A DNA stretch of 64,000 bases from a gamma proteobacterium L18 (GTDB lineage Bacteria > Pseudomonadota > Gammaproteobacteria > Pseudomonadales > Pseudomonadaceae). Positions 33,681-43,692 of this stretch are shown here, one piece after another. The position numbers were made by a program, and so were the translations under genes. Numbering within the stretch: position 1 is the stretch's first letter; the number at the start of each line of letters is the position of its first letter. The stretch covers positions 409,329-473,328 of the forward strand of contig KI547169.1 in the NCBI GenBank assembly GCA_000497835.1, read 5' to 3'. Under the pieces are notes generated by a model that ran no database searches, was not told the origin of the DNA, and saw only the letters and a program-made list of their open reading frames with translations.

Positions 33681-34109
33681 TCAGGTCAAGCGCTGCAGGG
33701 CCTCCCGCAGCGCTGGCGGGATGGTCACCGGTTGGTTGCTCTCGCGATCAACGAACACATGCACGAACCGTCCCGCCGCGCAGGCATCCGCTTCCCCCGC
33801 CTTGAACACCGCCAACTCGTACTGCACTGAACTGTTGCCCAGCTTGCCAACCCGCAACCCAATTTCGATACGATCGGGGAAGGCAATGGAAGCGAAATAG
33901 TCGCAGGACGAACTGACCACAAAGCCCACCACGCCGCCATCGTGAATATCCAAGCCACCCTGCTCGATCAGGTAGGTATTCACCGCCGTGTCGAAAAAGC
34001 TGTAATAGGTGACGTTGTTGACGTGACCGTACACATCATTGTCGTGCCAGCGCGTGATGATCGGCTGGAAGTGCCGGTAGTCCTCGCGCTGCGGCATTGC
34101 TTCATTCAT
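33681..34109 (-). CDS. Acyl-CoA thioesterase (4HBT hotdog)
   Basis: This 142-residue single hotdog domain has [20 protein letters not shown], the 4-hydroxybenzoyl-CoA thioesterase active-site segment with catalytic Asp and conserved [24 protein letters not shown] follows. Its ATG overlaps the stop of the dehydrogenase gene (ATGA at 34106-34109), implying joint synthesis and probably one pathway of acyl-CoA or betainyl-CoA-type metabolism (inference). Confidence 0.87.
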   Translation of the reverse strand: MNEAMPQREDYRHFQPIITRWHDNDVYGHVNNVTYYSFFDTAVNTYLIEQGGLDIHDGGVVGFVVSSSCDYFASIAFPDRIEIGLRVGKLGNSSVQYELAVFKAGEADACAAGRFVHVFVDRESNQPVTIPPALREALQRLT

Positions 34110-35341
34110 CCGTGGGTCACCTGTGCGAACGTACCGCCCTCGCGGGCAAGGCGGCTGATCAGCTCAGCCGGCTGCCAATGCTCGCCGAAGCGGCCCTTGA
34201 ATTCCAGCAGGCGGCGCTCGATCTCGGCCAGGCCCTGCTTGTCGGCCCAGGTCATGGGGCCACCGCCTTCCTGGGGGAAGCCGTAGCCGTTGAGGTACAC
34301 CAGGTCGATGTCGTGGGCCGATTGGGCAATGCCCTCCTGAAGGATTTTCGCGCCTTCGTTGACCAGCGCAAGCACGCAGCGGTCGACGATTTCCTCGGCA
34401 CCGATGGCACGGCGGTCGTAGCCCATGCCGTGGCTGACACCAATCACCAGGGCGTCGACCTCGTCATCGTGCTCGGCCTGACGGCTGTCCTGTTCGTAGT
34501 GGTAGTAGCCGTCGCCGCTTTTCTGGCCAAAGCGGCCCATCTCGCACAAGCGGTTGTCGATCTGCACTTCCGGCTCACGCATGCCTTGCCCCGAAAGCTG
34601 GCGGGCACGCCATTCCAAGTCGATGCCGACCACGTCGTACATGCGGAATGGCCCCATGGCAAAGCCGAAACCTTGCAGCGCAGAGTCCACCTCGAAGGGC
34701 AGCGAGCCTTCCAGCAGCATCATCCGCGCCTCTTTCGCATAGGGGTGCAGCATGCGATTACCGATGAAACCGTGGCAGTTGCCCGACACCACGCTGACCT
34801 TGCCCATGCGCTCGCCCAGCGCCAGACTGGCTTGCAGCACCTCAGGGGACGTCTTGGCGCCGCGCACTACCTCCAATAGCTTCATGATGTGGGCAGGGCT
34901 GAAGAAGTGCAGGCCCAGCACCTGCTCGGGGCGGCTGGTGACTGACGCGATGGCGTCGATGTCCAGCGCCGAGGTGTTGCTGGCCAGGATAGCGCCCGTT
35001 TTCAGCACCCGGTCCAGGTCGCGGAATATCTGCTGCTTGAGTTCGAGGTTTTCATAGACCGCCTCGATCACCAGGTCCACGTCGAAAATAGCCGGGTAAT
35101 CGGCCACCTTGGCAATGCGCGCCAGGCGCCGCGCCGCCTCGGCTTCATCAATGCGACCCTGTTCGACATTGCGCGCCCAGGTATGCCCGACGATCTCCAC
35201 CGCCTGGTTGAGCATCTGCGGGTTGCTGTCCATCCATTTGACCTGGATACCGGCTGCGGCCAGGCACATCACGATGCCCCGCCCCATGGTGCCGGCGCCA
35301 ATGACGGCGGCGCGTTGGATGTCGTAGCTGGTTTGGCTCAT
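34106..35341 (-). CDS. 3-hydroxyacyl-CoA dehydrogenase family protein
   Basis: This 411-residue protein begins [20 protein letters not shown] (NAD-binding GxGxxG). It has [35 protein letters not shown] and the catalytic [40 protein letters not shown] and two C-terminal helical domains follow. It resembles the dehydrogenase half of FadB without the hydratase. Likely substrates are hydroxyacyl-CoAs; the exact pathway is not readable. It is the first gene of a pair with the thioesterase. Confidence 0.88.
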   Translation of the reverse strand: MSQTSYDIQRAAVIGAGTMGRGIVMCLAAAGIQVKWMDSNPQMLNQAVEIVGHTWARNVEQGRIDEAEAARRLARIAKVADYPAIFDVDLVIEAVYENLELKQQIFRDLDRVLKTGAILASNTSALDIDAIASVTSRPEQVLGLHFFSPAHIMKLLEVVRGAKTSPEVLQASLALGERMGKVSVVSGNCHGFIGNRMLHPYAKEARMMLLEGSLPFEVDSALQGFGFAMGPFRMYDVVGIDLEWRARQLSGQGMREPEVQIDNRLCEMGRFGQKSGDGYYHYEQDSRQAEHDDEVDALVIGVSHGMGYDRRAIGAEEIVDRCVLALVNEGAKILQEGIAQSAHDIDLVYLNGYGFPQEGGGPMTWADKQGLAEIERRLLEFKGRFGEHWQPAELISRLAREGGTFAQVTHG

Positions 35342-35453
35342 GGCAGATCCTCTGATGAAGGTAGCTGGGCAATCCCCAAACCATAGAACAGCACGGGCCG
35401 GTTTTGAACTTTATTCGGGTGATGCGGCTTATTCAGTGCGTGAATCCAGGCAT

Positions 35454-35481
35454 AAAAAAACCGCCCCGGAGGGCGGTTTTT
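35454..35481 (-). terminator. Terminator of pckA, bidirectional
   Basis: A 9-bp stem aaaccgccc/gggcggttt with a cgga loop and A/T runs on both sides lies 17 bp beyond the pckA stop. Confidence 0.9.
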
Positions 35482-35497
35482 CAGGTCGTGGCAGCTG

Positions 35498-37109
<1,612 letters not shown>

Positions 37110-37221
37110 AGCTCAAAAAGTGGGCCGGATTATGCCAGAAACGCCTGGAAATAGTAGAGGCCTCCCGTCGAAACGGCGATAACCCGGCGGCACTTGCGCG
37201 AACGCGCACTACTTAAACGTT

Positions 37222-38124
37222 TCAGTGACGGGTATCTGACGGTTCGTCGATGCCGCCGCCAGCGAAAAGCTGAGCAACTTCAGTGCTATCAAAGAGATAG
37301 CGCTGGCTGCAGAACTGGCAGTCGATCTCGATCACGCCACCGCGCTCGATCACCAGTTCCTGCGCATCGGTCTCACCCAGGCTGACCAGCGCACGGGCCG
37401 AACGCTCGCGCGAGCAGCTGCAATGGAAGCGCAGCGGTTGCACGTCGAACAGGCGCACGGCCTGGTCGTGGTACAGGCGGTGCAGGATGGTTTCGTTGTC
37501 CAGGCCCAGCAGTTCTTCGGCGGTCAGGGTGCCGGCCAGCACGGCTGCGTCCTGCCAGCTGGCTTCACGCTCTTCGGCGTCCTTGAGCTTGTCGGCAGGC
37601 AGTTGCTGCAACAGCATGCCGCGGGCGCGACTGCCGTTGGCGTTCAGCCAGAAGCGCGTACCCAGCTGTTCGGAGACCTTGAAGTAGTTGGTGAAGCATT
37701 CCGACAGGTCGGCGCCATCCAATTCGACGATGCCCTGGTAGCGCTGACCCTTGGTAGGGTCTACGGTCATAGCCAGTACACCGTTGGGCATCAGGTCCGC
37801 CAGGGTGGCGCCCGGGTTGATTGCGTCGGCTTCGTAACGCGCCAGGCCGCGAATGTCGCGCTCGCTGGAGCATTCGATCATCAGCAGCGGTACCGGGCCG
37901 TCGGAACGGGCCTGCAGAATCAGCAGGCCGTCGAACTTCAGGGTACCGACCAGCAAGGCGGCCGCGGCCATGAACTCACCCAGCAGTTGGGCAACTGGCT
38001 CCGGGTACGGGTGCTTGGCCAGCACTTCGGCATAGCTGCGCTCCAGGGAAACCATCTCGCCACGAATGTCGCATTCGTCGAAGATGAAACGTTGGGTGAA
38101 ATCGGTGTCCGGTGTGTCGTGCAT
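37222..38124 (-). CDS. hslO: Redox-regulated chaperone Hsp33
   Basis: This 300-residue protein has the Hsp33 N-terminal domain ([20 protein letters not shown] ... [20 protein letters not shown]) and the C-terminal redox switch with four zinc cysteines in [18 protein letters not shown] and [12 protein letters not shown]. Oxidation releases zinc and activates the holdase. I start at the ATG at 38124; a TTG 30 bp upstream is also open, and neither has a strong ribosome-binding site. hslR, its usual companion, lies just beyond a PAP2 gene on the same strand. Confidence 0.94.
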   Translation of the reverse strand: MHDTPDTDFTQRFIFDECDIRGEMVSLERSYAEVLAKHPYPEPVAQLLGEFMAAAALLVGTLKFDGLLILQARSDGPVPLLMIECSSERDIRGLARYEADAINPGATLADLMPNGVLAMTVDPTKGQRYQGIVELDGADLSECFTNYFKVSEQLGTRFWLNANGSRARGMLLQQLPADKLKDAEEREASWQDAAVLAGTLTAEELLGLDNETILHRLYHDQAVRLFDVQPLRFHCSCSRERSARALVSLGETDAQELVIERGGVIEIDCQFCSQRYLFDSTEVAQLFAGGGIDEPSDTRH

Positions 38125-38234
38125 AGAGGTCTGGGTATCTGATAATAGTGACAAGATGTTTACAAGGGCCTATAAAAGCCCGCTTTAGAGCGCCAGCCTG
38201 TGGCGGCTCGCTCTGTCCGACATAGAGGTATCTT

Positions 38235-39032
38235 ATGAACAAACCCGCACTGTTCCAAGCAAGGTGGAACGTACGAGGCCTACTGCTTTGTAATCTAATC
38301 GCCTTCGCGCTGATCGGGCTGTGGTTGCTGCCGACCGGCCATGCGCTTTTCACATCTTTCGACGAATGGCTGTTCCATCTGCTCAACCAGCCCTTGGCCG
38401 ACCACGTGGTGTGGCGTTCGATCTGGGCCGTGGCCAGCATGCGGCCGTTCGACATTATTGTCGGGCTGATCCTGCTGTCCTTGCTGATTCGCGGCAACTG
38501 GGTGATCGAAGCCATTCATTCCCGCCGCGCCACCTTTGCCTTTGTGTCGATGCTGGTACTGCTGCTGATCATCCGCGCCGTGTTCGACAAGGTCTGCGAT
38601 GCCATGGGCTGGCAGCATCACAGCCCGTCGCTGGTACTCAGCGACGCCATCCGCCTGAGCGATCTGTACCCGCACATCGATTCGCACCTTGAGCTCAAGG
38701 ACGGTTCGAACCAGAGCTTCCCGGGCGACCACGCCTCGGTGCTGCTGATCTGGGGCATGTTCATGAGCATTTTTGCCCGTCGATTTGGCCAATACCTGGT
38801 GATTTGGGGCCTGGTGCTGCTGTTTTCAATGCCGCGCCTGGTCGCTGGCGCCCACTGGGGCCAGGATGACTACATCGGCGGCGTGTCCATGGCACTGCTG
38901 GCGTTGGGCTGGGGCTACTACACCCCGTACGCCGCCAGCATCTCGGGCTGGCTGCTGCGCGTGACGCAACCACTGTTCCGCGTGCTGCAGCGCCTGCCGC
39001 TGTTCAAGTGCCTGAGCGTGGTCAGCGCCTAA
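38235..39032 (+). CDS. PAP2 family membrane phosphatase
   Basis: This 265-residue inner-membrane protein has about six hydrophobic helices (GLLLCNLIAFALIGLWLLP; FAFVSMLVLLLIIRAVF; LVIWGLVLLFSMPRLV). The PAP2 motifs are QSFPGDHASVLLIWG and RLVAGAHWGQDDYIGGVSMA, with catalytic histidines. Such enzymes remove phosphates from lipids such as lipid A or undecaprenyl diphosphate. An agaggt site precedes the ATG. It overlaps hslR by 4 bp tail to tail. Confidence 0.87.
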   Translation: MNKPALFQARWNVRGLLLCNLIAFALIGLWLLPTGHALFTSFDEWLFHLLNQPLADHVVWRSIWAVASMRPFDIIVGLILLSLLIRGNWVIEAIHSRRATFAFVSMLVLLLIIRAVFDKVCDAMGWQHHSPSLVLSDAIRLSDLYPHIDSHLELKDGSNQSFPGDHASVLLIWGMFMSIFARRFGQYLVIWGLVLLFSMPRLVAGAHWGQDDYIGGVSMALLALGWGYYTPYAASISGWLLRVTQPLFRVLQRLPLFKCLSVVSA

Positions 39033-39427
39033 GACTCGCTGTGGAACTGATGGAGCTGCCGACGCTGTTTCTTGGTCGGCCGCCCATCGGTGGTCACGCC
39101 CAGCGAGCCCGCCTTGCGCAACTGCGCAGCCTCTTCACGCTTGGCCACGCTTTGTGGCGTCTCTTCATATAGTAGCTGGGCCTCGGGCGCCCCTTTGCGC
39201 ACCAATGACAAGGCCTTGACCACTACCGTGCGCTCATCGAAACCTGTGCGCAGCTGAAACTCATCGCCCACCCTGGGCTCCTTGCCCGGCTTGCAGCGCT
39301 CGCCCCGGCAATGCACCTTGCCGCTTTCTATCGCCGCCTTGGCCAACGCACGGGTCTTATAGAAGCGCGCCGCCCACAACCATTTGTCCAGACGAACCTT
39401 GTCGTCCTCTTCCTGTTTTTGTGCCAC
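39029..39427 (-). CDS. hslR: Heat-shock RNA-binding protein Hsp15
   Basis: This 132-residue protein contains the S4 RNA-binding domain VRLDKWLWAARFYKTRALAK then AAIESGKVHCRGERCKPGKE, as in Hsp15, and a Lys/Arg-rich tail (TTDGRPTKKQRRQLHQFH). It recycles 50S subunits carrying nascent chains. Shares the hslO neighbourhood as in many gammaproteobacteria. Confidence 0.94.
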   Translation of the reverse strand: MAQKQEEDDKVRLDKWLWAARFYKTRALAKAAIESGKVHCRGERCKPGKEPRVGDEFQLRTGFDERTVVVKALSLVRKGAPEAQLLYEETPQSVAKREEAAQLRKAGSLGVTTDGRPTKKQRRQLHQFHSES

Positions 39428-39698
39428 AACAAACCCTCGACTCAGGAATTTAATGGAACTGTACTACCGTGCCTGTCGGATGCAAGGTCAGACGTCAAAG
39501 GCTTAAAGTGCCCGTTCGGACCCAGGACAGTCAGCAGGCCCCGCCAGATGAACGAAATCTTCAGCTTGCCAGTCGATATCTATCGCCATTTGCACAGGTT
39601 TCTGCGTGAATACCGCGCTTTGCAGGACAGGTCGTTCCGCTGCTGCTATACGGCGGCTATGCTGCGATCAGAAAACCTTTACACCCTCGGTTGCCCTA

Positions 39699-40181
39699 TT
39701 GAAAACATTTGATCATTTGACGGTTATCGGCCTGCGCGAGTGGGTGGCGCTCCCCGACCTGGGAGTCGCCGGCCTGCGCGCCAAGATCGATACCGGCGCC
39801 AGCACCTCCAGCCTGCACGCCACGGAAATTGAGCCGTTCGAGCGTGATGGCGAGCAATGGGTACGCTTCAACGCGCACCTGGGCACGGTGGTGCAATTGC
39901 GACACCGGCGCTGCGAAGCGCCGCTGGTGGCAATGAAAACCATCAAGAGCTCCAACGGCCACGCGCAGACCCGCTACGTCATCCGCACCACCTTGGCGCT
40001 GGGTGACCGGATCTGGCAGGTCGAATTTACCCTGGCCTGCCGCAAGGCGATGCGCTATCGCTTGCTGCTGGGCTCCAAAGCCCTGGTTCACGGCCAATTG
40101 GTGGTCAACCCGGGCGTTACCTACGTTCAAGACAAGCCGGTGTTTCCGGCCTCTACTACCTCTTCCACAGGTGTTGCATGA
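39699..40181 (+). CDS. rimB: RimB-like ATP-dependent zinc protease/retropepsin fold
   Basis: This 160-residue protein contains [20 protein letters not shown] with an aspartic-protease-like [25 protein letters not shown] and [20 protein letters not shown], the pattern of the family annotated as ATP-dependent zinc protease. The likely start is TTG at 39699 giving (M)[19 protein letters not shown]; frames further upstream look non-coding. It overlaps rimK by ATGA, matching the rim ribosome-modification locus of pseudomonads, from which the symbol is taken. The exact start is uncertain. Confidence 0.8.
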   Translation: MKTFDHLTVIGLREWVALPDLGVAGLRAKIDTGASTSSLHATEIEPFERDGEQWVRFNAHLGTVVQLRHRRCEAPLVAMKTIKSSNGHAQTRYVIRTTLALGDRIWQVEFTLACRKAMRYRLLLGSKALVHGQLVVNPGVTYVQDKPVFPASTTSSTGVA

Positions 40182-41083
40182 AGATCGCTGTGCTGTCGCG
40201 GAACCCGCGTCTGTATTCCACCCGCCGCCTGGTTGAAGCCGGGGTCGCCCGCGGGCATGAAATGGTAGTGATCGATACCTTGCGCGCCTACATGAACATC
40301 GCCAGCCACAAGCCGCAGATCCACTACCGCGGCAAACCGCTGGAAGGCTTCGACGCGGTAATCCCGCGCATCGGCGCCTCGGTGACGTTCTATGGCTGCG
40401 CGGTGTTGCGCCAGTTCGAGATGATGGGCGTGTTCCCGCTCAACGAATCGGTGGCCATTGCCCGTTCGCGGGACAAGCTGCGCTCACTGCAATTGCTGTC
40501 GCGTCGGGGTATTGGCCTGCCGGTGACCGGTTTTGCCCACTCACCGGACGACATTCCCGACCTGATCCAGATGGTCAACGGCGCCCCGCTGGTGATCAAG
40601 GTGCTGGAAGGCACCCAGGGCATCGGCGTGGTGTTGTGCGAGACCACCAAGGCGGCCGAATCGGTGATCGAGGCCTTCATGGGCCTGAAGCAGAACATCA
40701 TGGTGCAGGAATACATCAAGGAAGCCGGCGGCGCCGACATCCGCTGCTTCGTGGTGGGCGACAAGGTGATCGCCTCCATGAAGCGCCAGGCCAAGCCGGG
40801 CGAATTCCGCTCCAACCTGCACCGTGGCGGCAGCGCCAGCCTGATCAAGATCACCCCCGAGGAGCGCATGACCGCCATTCGCGCCGCCAAGGTGATGGGT
40901 TTGAGCGTGGCCGGCGTGGATATCCTGCGCTCCAACCATGGGCCGCTGGTGATGGAGGTGAACTCCTCGCCGGGCCTGGAAGGTATCGAGGTGACGACCG
41001 GCAAGGACGTGGCCGGGATGATCATCGAGCACCTGGAGAAAAACGGCGGCCCGAACCTGACGCGTACCAAAGGCAAAGGCTGA
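40178..41083 (+). CDS. rimK: Ribosomal S6 modification protein RimK
   Basis: This 301-residue ATP-grasp ligase begins [20 protein letters not shown]. It has [71 protein letters not shown] and the metal-binding [14 protein letters not shown]. It adds glutamate residues to the C terminus of ribosomal protein S6. The start overlaps the rimB stop. A nested palindromic repeat follows after 12 bp. Confidence 0.96.
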   Translation: MKIAVLSRNPRLYSTRRLVEAGVARGHEMVVIDTLRAYMNIASHKPQIHYRGKPLEGFDAVIPRIGASVTFYGCAVLRQFEMMGVFPLNESVAIARSRDKLRSLQLLSRRGIGLPVTGFAHSPDDIPDLIQMVNGAPLVIKVLEGTQGIGVVLCETTKAAESVIEAFMGLKQNIMVQEYIKEAGGADIRCFVVGDKVIASMKRQAKPGEFRSNLHRGGSASLIKITPEERMTAIRAAKVMGLSVAGVDILRSNHGPLVMEVNSSPGLEGIEVTTGKDVAGMIIEHLEKNGGPNLTRTKGKG

Positions 41084-41095
41084 CCGTCCCCCACC

Positions 41096-41291
41096 CTGTA
41101 GCAGCGGCCGCCAGGCCGCGTCACAGGCAGCGCGGTGTACCTGATGCACCGCGCGAACCAGCCGCAGCCTTCGGCTACACGCCCTGTGGGAGCGGTTCTA
41201 CCCGCGAAGAAGGTAACGCGGACTTCCTGGCATACCGCGGTGTGCTTTTCGCGGGTAGAACCCGCTCCCACATAGACAGTTGCTGCTACAG
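41096..41291. repeat. Composite nested intergenic repeat
   Basis: An outer element starts ctgtagcagcggccgccagg at 41096. Its expected end, tgctgctacag, appears only at about 41281-41291. A complete gtgggagcggttctacccgc element (about 41184-41271) lies in between. One repeat family thus interrupts or is embedded in another. Confidence 0.75.
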
Positions 41292-41298
41292 GGGGGTG

Positions 41299-42612
41299 CT
41301 ACACCGCGTCTCGGGGCAGCATCAGGCCCAGCGGCAGGCGTACCCGGGCTTCCAGGCCGCCGCCAGAGCGGTTGCGCAGCTCGACGTTGCCGCCATGCAT
41401 GGCGGCAATGCGCTTGACGATGGCCAGGCCCAGCCCGGTGCCCTTGCCGCTGCGGGCACGGTCGCCGCGAATGAACGGGTCGAAAATACTCGCCAGTTCG
41501 TCCTCGGGTATTCCCGCGCCACGGTCCAGCACGCTCAGCACCACGTAAGGTGCGCTGTTGTCACCCGACACGTAGGCCGCCACTTCCACCCCGTCCCCAG
41601 CGTGATGCAAGGCGTTGCCGATCAGGTTGGTCAGCAGGCGCTTCATCGATACCCTGCGCAACGGGAACGGTGGAATAGGCTCCAGGCACAGCCGCACACG
41701 CTCGTGAGGCTGGTTGAACGGCGCCACGGTTTCCTGCACCAGGTGTTCCAGGTCCACATCCTCGATCGCCTCATCGCGACCGTCTCGGATGAAGGCCAGG
41801 AACTGGTCGAGAATGGCGTCCATGTCCTCGATATCCCGCTGCATGTCCGCCGCCAGGTCGCTGGACGGGTCCATGAACTCGGTGGACAACCGCAGCCGTG
41901 TCAACGGCGTGCGCAGGTCATGGGACACACCGGCCAGCATCAGCTCGCGCTCACGCCCGGCCTGTTCCACGTCTTCGGCCATCTGGTTGAAGGCGCGATA
42001 CACCTCGGTCATCTCGCTGGGCGTGTCGCTGATCGGCAAGCGCACGCTGCGCCCCTGCCCCAGCTGGCGCGCGGCAAACACCAGACGTTTGAGCGGCTGG
42101 CTGAGCTGGCGCACGAAAATCCACGCCGACGCCGTGGACAGCAGGCCGATGGCCAGGAACCAGCCCAGCACGCTCCAGATTTTCTGCCCGCGCAGCGGGT
42201 GCGGGTACAGCGGCACTTTCAGCCAGCCGGCGCCCAGGCTTGGCGCGCGTACCCACAGCGCCGGTGGCGCGTGCACGCGCAGACGCACCTCGGTGTCGGC
42301 ACCCAGTTCGGCCTGCATCTGGCGTTGGTAGATTTCACTGTAGGGCCAGTGCTGCTCACCTTCCGGCACGCCGCCACCCACCACCCGGATCAAACCGGCA
42401 GCGTCGGCTATGCGCTCGCGATCATCTTCGTCGGCCGCCCAGTAGGCGCGCAGGGTCAGGGCCACGCCGTGGCTGTACTGACGGTCGACCAGCACATCCT
42501 CGTTCATCAATAGATAAACCAGGGTAAGCGCCTTGGAGAACAGCACGACAATGAGCACTAGCCACAACGTGCGGGCAAAGAAACTCTGGGGGAACCAAAC
42601 GGGGGTCTTCAT
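41299..42612 (-). CDS. envZ: Osmosensor histidine kinase EnvZ
   Basis: This 437-residue kinase has an N-terminal membrane helix (TLWLVLIVVLFSKALTLVYL), a periplasmic domain, a second helix (VLGWFLAIGLLSTASAWIFV) and a HAMP domain (QLSQPLKRLVFAARQLGQGR). The phospho-acceptor His lies in GVSHDLRTPLTRLRLSTEF near residue 228. ATP-binding motifs are NLIGNALHH, DRGAGIPEDE and GTGLGLAIVKRIA. Partner of OmpR, which lies upstream on the same strand. The two genes are separated by a 108-bp spacer filled by a repeat hairpin, which may tune the ratio of the two proteins (inference). Confidence 0.94.
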   Translation of the reverse strand: MKTPVWFPQSFFARTLWLVLIVVLFSKALTLVYLLMNEDVLVDRQYSHGVALTLRAYWAADEDDRERIADAAGLIRVVGGGVPEGEQHWPYSEIYQRQMQAELGADTEVRLRVHAPPALWVRAPSLGAGWLKVPLYPHPLRGQKIWSVLGWFLAIGLLSTASAWIFVRQLSQPLKRLVFAARQLGQGRSVRLPISDTPSEMTEVYRAFNQMAEDVEQAGRERELMLAGVSHDLRTPLTRLRLSTEFMDPSSDLAADMQRDIEDMDAILDQFLAFIRDGRDEAIEDVDLEHLVQETVAPFNQPHERVRLCLEPIPPFPLRRVSMKRLLTNLIGNALHHAGDGVEVAAYVSGDNSAPYVVLSVLDRGAGIPEDELASIFDPFIRGDRARSGKGTGLGLAIVKRIAAMHGGNVELRNRSGGGLEARVRLPLGLMLPRDAV

Positions 42613-42634
42613 ACACAGCAGCCATAAACTTTGC

Positions 42635-42708
42635 AGGAGCGAGCACAGCTCGCACTGATTGCGGATAACGAGCCGTCCTGGCCGATGAAGCCGGGACGGC
42701 TCGCTCCT
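42635..42708. repeat. Compound hairpin repeat between ompR and envZ
   Basis: Outer arms aggagcgag (42635-42643) and ctcgctcct (42700-42708) enclose a gcgagcacagctcgc hairpin and a gagccgtcc/ggacggctc pair, forming a cruciform-like structure within the operon. Confidence 0.75.
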
Positions 42709-42720
42709 ACAAATGCCCCG

Positions 42721-43452
42721 TCACTTGCTGTTGCCGTCCGGCACGAACACGTAGCCAACGCCCCAGACGGTCTGGATATAGCGCGGTTTGGACGGGTCGG
42801 GCTCGATCATACGACGCAGACGGGAAATCTGCACATCAATGGACCGCTCCAGCGCGTCCCACTCACGACCACGGGCCAGGTTCATCAGCTTGTCGCGGGT
42901 CAGCGGCTCGCGGGCGTGCATCACCAGTGCCTTGAGCACGGCGAACTCGCCGGTGGTGAGCATGTTCACCTGGTCGCCGCGCTTGAGCTCGCGGGTGGCC
43001 AGCGACAGCGAATAGTCGCCGAAGGTGACCACTTCGTCCTCGCTGGCCGGCGCGCCCGGTACCGGGGCCACGCGACGGAACAGTACGGCCTTGATCCGGG
43101 CCACCAGCTCGCGCGGGTTGAACGGCTTGCCCAGGTAGTCGTCGCAATGGGCCAGGCCGGCGATACGGTCCTGGTCATCGCCCTTGGCGGTGAGCATGAT
43201 CACCGGCACGGGGTTGGCGCGCTCGCGACGCAGGCGCGCAGCCGCGGTCAGGCCGTCTTCGCCCGGCAACATCAGGTCCATGACGATCAGGTTGTAGGTT
43301 TCGCGCGCCAGCAACCGGTCCATTTCCTTGGTGTCACCCACGGCCCGGACATTGAAGTCGGTGTTTTCGGTGAGGAAGCGCACCAGCCGGTCACGGATGA
43401 CCTGATCGTCATCGACAATCAGAATCTTTGGTGCTTGTGCAGTACTGCTCAT
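42721..43452 (-). CDS. ompR: Response regulator OmpR, divergent receiver
   Basis: This 243-residue regulator has a receiver (KILIVDDDQVIRDRLVRFL; phospho-Asp in MDLMLPGEDG; KPFNPRELVARIKAV) and a winged-helix DNA-binding domain with TTGEFAVLKALVMHAREPLT, GREWDALERSIDVQISRLRR and YIQTVWGVGYVF. The C-terminal half is canonical. The receiver is odd: instead of the near-universal G-A-D-D-Y-x-x-K-P-F, it has AHCDDYLGKPF, one residue shorter with Cys before DD, and slightly longer loops earlier. Catalytic Asp and Lys remain, so it should still be phosphorylated. It starts at 43452; envZ follows after the repeat. Confidence 0.92.
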   Translation of the reverse strand: MSSTAQAPKILIVDDDQVIRDRLVRFLTENTDFNVRAVGDTKEMDRLLARETYNLIVMDLMLPGEDGLTAAARLRRERANPVPVIMLTAKGDDQDRIAGLAHCDDYLGKPFNPRELVARIKAVLFRRVAPVPGAPASEDEVVTFGDYSLSLATRELKRGDQVNMLTTGEFAVLKALVMHAREPLTRDKLMNLARGREWDALERSIDVQISRLRRMIEPDPSKPRYIQTVWGVGYVFVPDGNSK

Positions 43453-43599
43453 GGCTTACTCCTTTGATCTCGGCGCGCATTATGGCGCAGCTACCGAATC
43501 AGTGTGCTGTGTGCATTGTTAGCAGATTTTACCTGGCTTGCCATGGCAGACGCGCCGACGGGTGACTTTGCCAGCATCCCCCAAGCCTGAATCGCTGGT

Positions 43600-43605
43600 T
43601 ATAAT
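43600..43605 (+). promoter_or_regulatory. -10 box upstream of tex
   Basis: A perfect TATAAT (in ctggttataatgcgcc) lies 88 bp before the tex ATG. No good -35 is seen at 16-18 bp; a TG pair just upstream suggests extended -10 character. Confidence 0.45.
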
Positions 43606-43692
43606 GCGCCCCTTTTACGTCGGGCGCGCCCGGCAGTCGTGATCGCCAGCCCCGGCCGGCGGCTCTGCATTTACAATTGGTCAGGTGGTTTC

